A stretch of DNA of 64,000 nucleotides from Microbacterium enclense. Lineage in GTDB: Bacteria > Actinomycetota > Actinomycetes > Actinomycetales > Microbacteriaceae. The notes beneath the pieces are model-generated. The model ran no database searches. It was given only the letters and a program-made list of their open reading frames with translations, and was not told the DNA's origin. Location: contig NZ_KQ758471.1 in NCBI RefSeq assembly GCF_001456955.1, positions 38,576 to 102,575 of the forward strand. The letters run 5' to 3'. The position numbers were made by a program, and so were the translations under genes. Each line of letters opens with the position of its first letter. Within the stretch, counting starts at the first letter, position 1. This document shows positions 25,800-34,500 of this stretch, in pieces.

Positions 25800-27079
25800 G
25801 AACCCCTCCTCACCTCCGCGGCCACGGTGACCGTCTCGTGCAGACGCTGCTCGAACCCCTCGAGGTCGAACAGGCCCGTCTCGTCGCGGACGATGACGTG
25901 CAGGCCCTCCCGCAGCGGGGCGACCTCCACCCACACTCCCAGAGGAAGGCCCGTGTGCGCCGGCATCCCGCCGACGAACGTGTCGTCGTCGACCCGCGGC
26001 ATCAGCGCCTCGGAGACGGCGACCTCGGTCGACGGCAGCGAGACGTGGATCTCGAACGGGACACGCGGCGTCGCATCGTGCGAGCGGCGGGCGGCGACGG
26101 GATGACGGACCGCGTTCTTCAACGCGCTGAGCGTGGTGGCGAGCAACCATGCGACGGGCGCTCCCGACTTGCTCGCGGCCGAGATGCGCTCGGCCAGGGC
26201 CGTGGCGCTCCAATCGTCGTCGCGCAGCCGACCCATGGGCAGGGACGGCGAGAAGTTCCCCTCGGCGTCGAAGCCCCGGGCCACCCAGCGACGGCCGTCG
26301 ATGGGAACCACCACGCGGAAGTCCACCTGCTCGCGAAGCGCGTCGCGCAGGCACCGCAGAACCAGGCTCGCGGTCTTCACCGAGAGCGGCGGTCGGGCCG
26401 GGCGCCGACCTTCGAGCGCCCTCTCCGGCGTGGCCGCGATCGTTCGCACCGCCGCCGGGGGCAGCACGAACGAGACCATCCGCGTCCGCTCGATCGACTC
26501 GGCCTTCGTGAGCGTGCGGGGCAGCTGGTAGCCGGTCTCGGTGCGAGCGGTCAGCGTGCGGAAGGTCTCTCGCGCCGAGCGGATGCCGGCCACGCCGTTC
26601 AGACCCACCTTCTGCATCGCCGCGCGCAAGGGGGCCTCGGCCCACGGGACGGTGGGGAGGGTGTCGACCCCCGGGGCGCCGAGCTTCTCGACCACGAGAC
26701 TCACCATCGCCGTGGCTCCGGTGCCGTCGAACAGGCTGTGCGGGAGTCGGAACGCGAGGACCCCACCGCTGAGGAAGATCCGGATCGGCAGCTGGCCGGG
26801 CTCGAACGGGCTCCCCAGAACGAGGGCCGCCAGATCCGAGCGGTCACGGACCGCTTCCACCGTCTCGACGGCCGCTCGTCCGGCCGCGACGGCCGTCTGG
26901 CGATCCACTCGTCGCCACCGCCGGCTGCGCGTGCGCACGCGATGCAGCGTTTCGCCGCGCGGAGAACGCAATGCATCCGCGAGCGCGCCGTGCACCCGCT
27001 CGGGGGTGAGATCGACCAGCGGTCCCACCAGGTAGCAGATGAGCAGGTCGTCGTAGCCCAGGTTCCTCAGCCCGCTCAC
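25796..27079 (-). CDS. HxxxD-type acyltransferase in the polysaccharide operon
   Basis: 427 residues; GTG 27079 overlaps the TGA of the upstream glycosyltransferase gene. PHSLFDGTG (H about 114, D about 118) is the HxxxDG active site of the condensation/PapA/WS-DGAT superfamily, followed by a second lobe with FRVVVPIDGRRWVARGFDAEGN-type sequence (about 260-285) and a C-terminal VDDDTFVGGMPAHTGLPLGVWV. No carrier-protein or adenylation domain. Its place between a GT and a flippase suggests that it acylates the saccharide repeat unit or its lipid. The acyl donor is unknown. This is a different fold from the membrane acyltransferase_3 enzymes usual in such clusters. Confidence 0.78.
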   Translation of the reverse strand: MSGLRNLGYDDLLICYLVGPLVDLTPERVHGALADALRSPRGETLHRVRTRSRRWRRVDRQTAVAAGRAAVETVEAVRDRSDLAALVLGSPFEPGQLPIRIFLSGGVLAFRLPHSLFDGTGATAMVSLVVEKLGAPGVDTLPTVPWAEAPLRAAMQKVGLNGVAGIRSARETFRTLTARTETGYQLPRTLTKAESIERTRMVSFVLPPAAVRTIAATPERALEGRRPARPPLSVKTASLVLRCLRDALREQVDFRVVVPIDGRRWVARGFDAEGNFSPSLPMGRLRDDDWSATALAERISAASKSGAPVAWLLATTLSALKNAVRHPVAARRSHDATPRVPFEIHVSLPSTEVAVSEALMPRVDDDTFVGGMPAHTGLPLGVWVEVAPLREGLHVIVRDETGLFDLEGFEQRLHETVTVAAEVRRGS

Positions 27080-28212
27080 GCGCGCCCCGCCCCGACCAGC
27101 GCGGGACGCCGACCTGCCATGGCGGTCAGCAGCGAGTTCTTGTACGCGAGCTGCACGGACTCCCATGAATAGGCCGAGACGGCGCGCCTCTGGGCCCGCT
27201 CGGAGAGCCACCGCTGGCGGCCCGGGTCGTCGAGCAGCGACAGGACGGCGGCGGCGATGTCTTTCGGGTCGGGGCGGACGAAGCGTCCCGCATCGGTCAG
27301 CACCTCGCGGTTGAAGACGGTGTCGCGCGCTACCACCGGGGCGCCGCACGCCATGGCCTGCACGAGAGCGGGGTTGGTGCCGCCCACGCTGTGGCCGTGG
27401 AAGTAGGCACCCGCGTGCTGCCAGAGCGCGTGCAGTCGCCGATCGTCGCTGACGTGACCGAGCCACCGCACGCGGGGGTTCGAGCGCGACAGCTCGGCCG
27501 CAGCCTCGTCCAGCGGCCCGCCGTAGCCGGACGAGCCGACGATCACGACGTCTCTGGTCTGCGCGATGAGACGAGCCGCCTCGAAGAACTCCGACACCGT
27601 GTTCTCGGGGACGAAGCGCGCCACCATCAGCGCGTAGCCGCGGTGCGTGAGACCCGGCTCGACCGGGTAGTCGGGCGGCACGTCGCCGCCGTAGGGGATG
27701 ACGTCTCCGTCGCGGTCGAACTCGTTGCGCCAGCGGGTCTCGATCGCCGCGGCGTCGTAGACGAGCCGGGTCGCGTGGCGGGCCGTCCACGCGGCCCCCT
27801 CGTGGAAGACCTTCTTCGCGACGGGTCCCCATTTGGCGCGGTCCCACTCGATTCCATCGACATTGACGACGGCGGGGATGCCGCGCCGCTTCAGCAGCGG
27901 CAGCCAGAACCCGTTGGCGCAGTTGAAGACGAGAGCGACGTCGGGCTTGCGCTGCGCGGCATCCAGGGTCGACGTCAGACCGAACGACAGGGTGCTCAGC
28001 GACTTGTTCTCGATCCCTCTCGTCACGCGGCGCGTGACGCGCGGGTCGAGGTCCGGGTCGTCGGGGACGGTCATGCCCGGGCGTCCGTAGACCGTGACGT
28101 CCCACCCCTCGTCGGCGAGATACGGCGCCAGACGGCGCACGGCCGTCTCGAAGCCGCCGTAGTAGCTCGGATACCCCCGCGTGCCGATGATGGCAACAGA
28201 CGTGCTGGTCAC
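27076..28212 (-). CDS. GT4-family glycosyltransferase with DUF1972-type N-terminus
   Basis: 378 residues from GTG 28212 (AAGGAG, 5-nt spacing). The N-terminal DUF1972 region opens SVAIIGTRGYPSYYGGFET, as in rhamnosyltransferases of the WsaF/Cps2T group. The C-terminal GT-B donor lobe contains GGTNPALVQAMACGAPVVA, the EX7E-like region and a tail, YSWESVQLAYK. It likely transfers the second sugar, often rhamnose, to the lipid-linked primer. First gene of the four-gene coupled operon ending with the Wzy-like protein. The upstream 420-bp intergenic region carries the composite operator. Confidence 0.87.
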   Translation of the reverse strand: MTSTSVAIIGTRGYPSYYGGFETAVRRLAPYLADEGWDVTVYGRPGMTVPDDPDLDPRVTRRVTRGIENKSLSTLSFGLTSTLDAAQRKPDVALVFNCANGFWLPLLKRRGIPAVVNVDGIEWDRAKWGPVAKKVFHEGAAWTARHATRLVYDAAAIETRWRNEFDRDGDVIPYGGDVPPDYPVEPGLTHRGYALMVARFVPENTVSEFFEAARLIAQTRDVVIVGSSGYGGPLDEAAAELSRSNPRVRWLGHVSDDRRLHALWQHAGAYFHGHSVGGTNPALVQAMACGAPVVARDTVFNREVLTDAGRFVRPDPKDIAAAVLSLLDDPGRQRWLSERAQRRAVSAYSWESVQLAYKNSLLTAMAGRRPALVGAGRA

Positions 28213-28430
28213 AGGAACTCCTTCCGCTCACCGCCGCGCCCGAAGTCGCGCCCCATGAGCTCGCTGAGGTGCCCGCGGCATCCATCGCCGCGCGCAAGAT
28301 TCGTTATCGGGGCCCGATGAAGGCCCCGTCGACGGTCGAATCTATGCATCGCGATGCGAGGCCAGCAGAACCCGCGGCTAATGCGGAGAAAGGATCGGCA
28401 CAAGATCGACCTCGGCGAATCTGTGTTTTT

Positions 28431-28463
28431 CTTGCGCCGATGTTGAGGTCATCTTGAGGTGTG
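28431..28463. promoter_or_regulatory. Composite operator, three 11-nt direct repeats (copy B)
   Basis: CTTG/GTTG units start at 28431, 28442 and 28453 (CTTGCGC, GTTGAGGT, CTTGAGGT), again 11 nt apart. Aligned with copy A on the minus strand, 21 of 26 positions are identical. The site is 219 nt upstream of the minus-strand GT4 operon. The rest of 28213-28631 is non-coding, somewhat less GC-rich than its surroundings, and shows no other feature I can support. Confidence 0.6.
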
Positions 28464-28631
28464 CCTCATAGGGATTTCGCGCCTCGAGTGCGCCGGCCGG
28501 GATGGATATCGACGCCTCACGAAACCGTCGTGCGGCATGAATGCGTTCTCTCCGGCCGTCGAGGACCGAATTCATCTCGAATGACCGCGGGGCCGAGGCG
28601 AAACGGAATGGACGTCAAGCCCGCCGCGGTC

Positions 28632-29327
28632 TCAGCGACGAATTCCCCGCGACCGCTGAGTGAGGAAGACCGCTGCTCCGACCAGGAAGAAGCAGGTGAT
28701 GATGAGCACCGTCATCGCGACGACACCCTGCACTCCCGAGGGTCCGGACGGGTCGAGGAATTCGTAGACGTAGCGTCCCGTGAGAGCACCGCGGATGAAG
28801 CTGTAGACGAACCACAGGCACGGGAAGACCAGCACGAGGAAGACACCGCGGAGGGGGGCGCGGCTCTCGGCGGGGAACACGAACCACTCGACCACCGTCA
28901 GAACCGGGACCACGACATGCAGCACCACCGAGGTGAGGTTGAGCTGGGCCGGGTCGGTGACGACGACCGGCCCGTAGATGCACAGGAAGAGCACCGACAT
29001 GCTGACCAGCGTGGCGACGTTCAGCGCCCGCATCATCGCGACGCGCGTGGCGCGCCGCACGCGCGCGTCGGCGACGCGACCGCGGTGCGGGCCGCGGCGG
29101 AGGCCGGGGTCGCCGGCGCGCGAGTCACCCCTGCGCGCGTCGGCGCCCGCGACCGCGAAGGCGATGACCGAGAAGATGTTGGTGAGAGCCGTGACGGAAC
29201 TGAGGAAGTCCGCCGTGGCCGCGGAGCCGGACGACGTCTGGGCGACGACGATCGCGTCGGCGAGCGCGACGGCGCCCGTGACGGCGATACCCCACCGGAG
29301 GCCGGCGACGGCCAGACGTGATGCCAC
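28632..29327 (-). CDS. Pr6Pr-type six-helix membrane protein
   Basis: 231 residues if started at the GTG 29327, which has AGGAGG close upstream; a longer frame begins at GTG 29360 without a ribosome site. About six membrane helices, with ALTNIFSVIAFAVAG in the second and VVVPVLTVVEWFVF then LWFVYSFIRG later, the pattern of Pr6Pr/FAR-17a-AIG1-like proteins common in Microbacteriaceae. Function unknown. It faces away from the divergent glycosyltransferase genes and its stop is 420 bp from the GT4 operon start. Confidence 0.75.
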   Translation of the reverse strand: MASRLAVAGLRWGIAVTGAVALADAIVVAQTSSGSAATADFLSSVTALTNIFSVIAFAVAGADARRGDSRAGDPGLRRGPHRGRVADARVRRATRVAMMRALNVATLVSMSVLFLCIYGPVVVTDPAQLNLTSVVLHVVVPVLTVVEWFVFPAESRAPLRGVFLVLVFPCLWFVYSFIRGALTGRYVYEFLDPSGPSGVQGVVAMTVLIITCFFLVGAAVFLTQRSRGIRR

Positions 29328-29428
29328 TGTTCCTCCTGACGCCGCGTCGGACTCGTTCACGGGGCGGTCGCGTTCACTCGCCTTCGGTAGTCTCGGATTC
29401 CTGTAATGGCCTCAGAGACGGGGATTCA

Positions 29429-30526
29429 ATGCCCGATAAGGATGCGGCGGGGCGCGGCCTCAGGGTGCTCTTCGATGGTAGTTGGTGGATCGACGGGCCT
29501 TTGTCGAATCGCGAAGTCCAGCGCGAATTCATCCTCGCGTGGCTGAAGGAATTCCCCGGTGACGCCGTCATCATCTGCGTGCCGCACCGCGACGTCGCCT
29601 CGGTGCAGCGAGAAGTCGGCTCGTCGGCGCGGGTGGTGGGAACTCGTTTCCGACCGCACGGAGTGGGTGTCATCGCCGGGCTGACGATCTGGGCTGCGCG
29701 ACTCAAGCCCGACATCACGATCACGCACAATTTCACCCCATTGAATGGACGATCGGCGGTTTTCGTCCATGACTTTCTTTTCCTCAGCGATCCGCAATGG
29801 TTCACCCGTCGGGAGCGCGCGTACTTCTCCCTCATGCCCGCGACCATCCGCCATGCCGACGTGGTCTTCACCAGCACCGAGTCGGAGGCGGCTCGGGTCA
29901 CGCGCACCTCGGCGGCGCGTTCGGCCATCGTCGTCGGCCTCGGACTCAACCGTTCGTTCGCCGACACGGCCTCTCGCGCGCCCGACGGCGTGCACGACCT
30001 CACCGGTTTCGTGTTGACCGTCGGCCGCCTGAACGCGCGCAAGAACCTGGCCCTCTCCATCGAGGCGGCGCTGCGGTCGGGCACGGTGACCCCGACCTTT
30101 CCCCTCCTGGTCGTGGGCGAGAGGTCGGGACTCGGCGCCGCGCTGCCGTCGTCGGTGGAGGATGCGCTCTCCGACGGCTCCGTGCGTTTGCTCGGGCGCA
30201 TCGACGTCGACGAATTGCGCTGGCTGTACGAGAACACCGCGCTCTTCCTCTTCCTCACGCTCGACGAAGGATTCGGGATGCCGACCCTCGAGGCGCTCGC
30301 GACCGGTGCACCCATGCTGCTCAGTGACATCCCCGTCTTCCACGAGATCGTGGGCGAGCGGGCGAGATTCGTCGACCCGCGCGACGTCGAGGCGGTGTCG
30401 GAGGCCATCTCGGCACTGGTGCGCGACCCCGCCTCTCCCGCGGATGCCGCGCCGGTTCTGGCGCACTACACGTGGGAGAACGCCGTGCACCGCATGCGCG
30501 CGGCGATCGTGGCGGGCGCCCGATGA
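29429..30526 (+). CDS. GT-B (family 4) glycosyltransferase
   Basis: 365 residues from ATG 29429. The N-terminal lobe begins RVLFDGSWWIDGPLSNREVQ. The C-terminal nucleotide-sugar lobe contains FVLTVGRLNARKNL and ENTALFLFLTLDEGFGMPTLEALATGAPML, with the ExxxxxxxE pattern DEGFGMPTLE. Cytosolic, monotopic. It adds one sugar to the exopolysaccharide repeat. A -10-like TAGTCT at 29388 would give a short leader with a weak GGGGAT ribosome site. Its stop overlaps the start of the next GT (ATGA). Confidence 0.88.
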   Translation: MPDKDAAGRGLRVLFDGSWWIDGPLSNREVQREFILAWLKEFPGDAVIICVPHRDVASVQREVGSSARVVGTRFRPHGVGVIAGLTIWAARLKPDITITHNFTPLNGRSAVFVHDFLFLSDPQWFTRRERAYFSLMPATIRHADVVFTSTESEAARVTRTSAARSAIVVGLGLNRSFADTASRAPDGVHDLTGFVLTVGRLNARKNLALSIEAALRSGTVTPTFPLLVVGERSGLGAALPSSVEDALSDGSVRLLGRIDVDELRWLYENTALFLFLTLDEGFGMPTLEALATGAPMLLSDIPVFHEIVGERARFVDPRDVEAVSEAISALVRDPASPADAAPVLAHYTWENAVHRMRAAIVAGAR

Positions 30527-31512
30527 GCGCGCGGCCGGACGTCTCGATCGTCATCGTGACGTACAACAGTCTCGGGGTGATCGGATCGTGCCTCGACGCG
30601 CTGACGCGCGACGGGGCGCCACCGGTCGGGGCGGAGGTCATCGTCATCGACAACCTGTCGGCCGACGACACCGTCGAAATGCTCCGCGCGCGTTACCCGT
30701 GGGTCCGCGTGGTCGAGAACGATTCGAACGCCGGATTCTCGCGTGCCGTCAATCTGGCCGCGACCCACGCCCGGGGACGCCACCTGCTCCTGCTCAATCC
30801 CGACGCCCGCATCTCCGCGGAGGGCGTCGCACGCCTGTCCGCGCTGCTGGACGCCGATCCGTCGATCGGAGCCGCGGCACCCGTGCTCGAGAACGAGGGA
30901 GAAGAGGTCGTGATCCTCGCCGCGGGCCACGCCCCGACGATGACGAAGATGTTCCTGCACCAGTCCGGTCTTTCCCGTCTCGGTCGCCGGTGGAGCATCC
31001 TCGAGGGGCATTACCTCTTCGCCGCCGATGTGCGCGACGGCGTCCGCGACGTGGACTGGGTCAGTGGCGGGTGTCTCATGGTGCCCGTCGACACGTGGCG
31101 ACGGGCGGGCGGGCTCACCGATCGGTGGTTCATGTACGCCGAGGACGTCGAGTTCTGCCTGCGTCTGCGCGCCGCCGGCCTGCGCGTGGTCATCGATGCC
31201 GGAGAACGCGCACATCACGCGCTGGGCGGGTCGTCCAGCGGCGTCGAGGGAGCGGTCAACACCGCCTGGATCGTGAATCTCTTCGACCTGTACGGGTGGA
31301 GGATGGCACGGTCCGATCGTCAGCAGCGCCTGTGGCGGGCGATCGTGCTGGCGGGCATGCACGGGCGGTTGTGGTGGTTCCGCGCGTCGACGCTGCGCGG
31401 CCGCGACCGGCAGGCCGCGGCCGCGCAGATCCGCCGGTTCGGCATCTACGCGTCAGCGCTCCGGCGCGCACCCCTCACGAGCGACCGGGAACCGTTCTCG
31501 CGGTCGCTCTGA
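30523..31512 (+). CDS. GT2-family glycosyltransferase, rhamnosyltransferase (WbbL)-like
   Basis: 329 residues; ATG 30523 overlaps the upstream TGA. GT-A fold opens VSIVIVTYNSLGVIGSCLDAL. Nucleotide-binding ENDSNAGFSRAVN is followed by LLLNPDARI in place of DxD and by GGCLMVPVDTWRRAGGLTD, then FMYAEDVEFCLRLRAAG with the catalytic-base E/D. This combination is typical of dTDP-rhamnosyltransferases such as WbbL. Non-processive, no membrane pore. It probably completes the repeat unit. Convergent with the modular glycosidase, 21 nt apart. Confidence 0.88.
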   Translation: MSARPDVSIVIVTYNSLGVIGSCLDALTRDGAPPVGAEVIVIDNLSADDTVEMLRARYPWVRVVENDSNAGFSRAVNLAATHARGRHLLLLNPDARISAEGVARLSALLDADPSIGAAAPVLENEGEEVVILAAGHAPTMTKMFLHQSGLSRLGRRWSILEGHYLFAADVRDGVRDVDWVSGGCLMVPVDTWRRAGGLTDRWFMYAEDVEFCLRLRAAGLRVVIDAGERAHHALGGSSSGVEGAVNTAWIVNLFDLYGWRMARSDRQQRLWRAIVLAGMHGRLWWFRASTLRGRDRQAAAAQIRRFGIYASALRRAPLTSDREPFSRSL

Positions 31513-31533
31513 GCCGCGGCCGACGACCCCCGC

Positions 31534-34500
31534 TCAGGTCAGCGCGAGAGCGAGAGGGACGGTCCTGGTCCGACCGTCCGACGTGACGAAGGTCATGCGG
31601 ACCGTGTACGCGCCGGCTGCGGCGACGGTCCCGTCGGAGCGCTTGCCGTTCCATTGCACCGTCTGCGCACCACCCGCGAACCGCTTGCGGTTCGCGAGCG
31701 TGTTGATCACGGTGCCGGAGGAGTTCACGACCTGGATCGTGACCACGCTCGCCTCCCCCGCGATCCAGGTCACCGTCACCGTGCTGCCGCGGGCGGTGCG
31801 CGAGGGCGACACCGACGGCGAGGAGGTCAGATACGTCGGAGCCGTCGAGAGCGAGACCGATGCACGGCCGTTCGCCACCGGCACCGGCGTCATGCCGCTC
31901 TGCGTCCACACCGAGGCCGCACCGCCGGAGACCGGCACCGCGACCGCCGCCTTCGCGTCGGTGTACAGCGCCTGCACCGTCCCGGCCGCGGTCTGCAGGA
32001 CCGTCCCGTGCACGTTCGTGCCGAAGTCGGCGGTGAGATCGTCCAGCGAGACGGTCCCCGACGAGATGCCCGAGGTGCTCTTGTAGACGAAGATGTCGGT
32101 GACCTTGATCGGATAGTCCCAGACACCGTCGCCATCGCCGCCCCCGTGGGTGTAGTTGGCGTTCATCCCGTCGGAGAACAGGGTCATCTTCGTCCAGGCC
32201 GTGCCCACCGCGTTCCCCACGAGCCCCTGGAAGGTCTCGCCGGTGGCATCCTTGATCTTCAGATAGACGGGACTGGCGCTGGAGTCGCCGCTGACCCACA
32301 CCGAGACGGCGCTCGGCTTACCCGACAGCGTCTTGTCGGTCTGGATCTGCGCACCGCGCGACGATCCCGAGAAGGCGTAGGTCAGCTGAAGGGCGCCGCT
32401 GCCCGCATAGGCGGACGTCGTCGTCTTGAGGGTGGCCGTCCCCCCGTCGAGGGCGGACACCGCGTATCCGCTGAGCGAGGCCATGTCGTCGACCCGCACC
32501 GGCGTCGCGGTGGCACTCACCGTGGCGCGACCGATCGCCGCCCCGTCGGCCAGGACCGCACCGACCTCCTTCAACGCGGTGTACGCCGGCTTCGCCCGAC
32601 CCGACTTCTCGGTGACCGCGTAGGTGTGGAGGAAGGACTCGGGGTCGTCTCCGCCGACCAGGTTGTACCAGGCGATCGCCGAGACGCCGCGGGCTGCGGC
32701 ATCCAGGTACATCCGCGACAGGAAGGCGGCCTGATCCGCTTCGCTCGTGGCCCCCGCGCAGCTCGTGCACGTCGACCAGCTCACCTCCGTGATCCACAGG
32801 CCGCGACCGGGCGCGCTGCGGTTGAGGAAGGCCTGCGCGGCGTCGAGGTAGGTCGGGATCGCCCCCGTCTCGGGCGCACCGTCGACGGTGTAGAGGTGGA
32901 TCGCGAGACCGTCGTAGGAGTTGCCGGCTCCGGCGGCGAGAACGCCCCGCATGAACGGGTCGCTGAACTGGTCGAGTCCGCCCACGAGCACCGTCGCGGT
33001 CGGATCCACCGCCTTGATCGCCGTATACGTGGCCTTCAGCAGCGCCCCGTACTGCTCAGCGGTGGCCCCGCCGCGCCAGTAGTACTCCGTGTTGGGCTCG
33101 TTCCAGACCTCCCACACGCGCACACGATCCTTGTAGCGCGCCACGGTCGCCGCGGCGTACGCGGCGAAGTCGGCGTTGTCCGCGGGCGGGTAGTACTGCG
33201 CGATCTCCGGCGACGTTCCCGCGGGCGCCGACGACGCCCAGGGGGCGCTGTAGACGAGCTTGCCGATCATGTCGACGTTGCGCGCCCGGCTGATGGCCAC
33301 CGCCTGATCGAACTTGGCCCAGTCGAAGAAGCCCTTGCGCGGTTCCACGCGCTTCCACTCGAACTCCTCGCGCGCCCAGCGCACCGAGGCGTCCTCGAGC
33401 AGGGCGGCCTGGCGGTCGGCCTCGGCCGGGGAGTCCTGCTCCGTGAGGAAGCTGTTGATCCCGCTGATGGAGGTCGGCGAGGCGATCGACGGCTTGGCCG
33501 AGATACCCGTGAGGTAGGGCTGAGCCGCCGATCCGACGGCGGTGAGCGTGCCGTCGGGGGTGGTGTCCCACACGAGACGGCCCGACACGCTGCCCGCCAT
33601 GCCGACGCCGGCGTCGTCGGTACCGTCCCACGCCACCTTCACCGTCCCCCGCGCCGACGCGGTGCCCGCGAAGGTGCGCGTGCGCCCGCCGTTGTCGCGC
33701 AGCGAGAGGGAGTAGTCCCCCGGGGTGCCGGCGGTGAAAGACAAGGTGGTGGTGCCCGCGTTCGCCCACGAGAACCGCGCTGCGCTCGAGGTGGGCAGGG
33801 TCCAGTCCTGGTCGATGACGCGGAGGTTGTCGAGCACCGCCTTCCCCGTGGCCGGAGCGGCCGGACCGTTGCGCACGACGTTGATCCGCACCAGCGAGAC
33901 CGGGTAGTCGAGGATGCCGTCCCCGTTGCCGAGGTGACTCGCCGCCGCCGGCGCCCGCAGATCGAGGGTGGCCGTCGTCCACCGTGTGAGCCCCATCGCC
34001 CCGACGCGATAGAAGAACATCTCGCCGGTGGCATCCCGCAGCTTCAGGAACACTGTGTTCCAGGTGCCGTCGCCCAATAGATCGATCTTCAACGCCGACG
34101 CGGGCGACGTCAGCAGAGCCTTCGGCGTGCTCGTCGTCTCGATCTCCGCATCCGCCGACGAGACGTCGTAGGCGATCTGCAGCGCGCCCGCGCCCTCGGT
34201 GGTCGACTGCGAGGCGGCCGGCGTCACCGAACCCGCGGCGGCGACCCAGTCCGTGCCGGCTGCCTCGAATCCGTCCGCCAGGTGGGCGTCCGCGTCGACG
34301 TGGGCCAGGGTGAGCAGGAACGGGATGCCACTGCGCGCGCCCGTGGATGCCACCTCGGCGCCGGGTGCCGCACTGTCGTGCGCGAACACGGCGCGGACGT
34401 CGCCGCGCAACGCCGTCCCCGCATCGTCGGTTCCGTCCCACGGCACCGAGACCGTGCCGGCGGCTTCAGCCGCCCCCTTCAGGGTCTTCGTGCGCCCCTC

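Noticed and set aside
29318..29428. Longer start for the GT4 gene at 29318
   Set aside because: It would overlap the divergent Pr6Pr gene and lacks a ribosome site; the GT fold begins right after ATG 29429.
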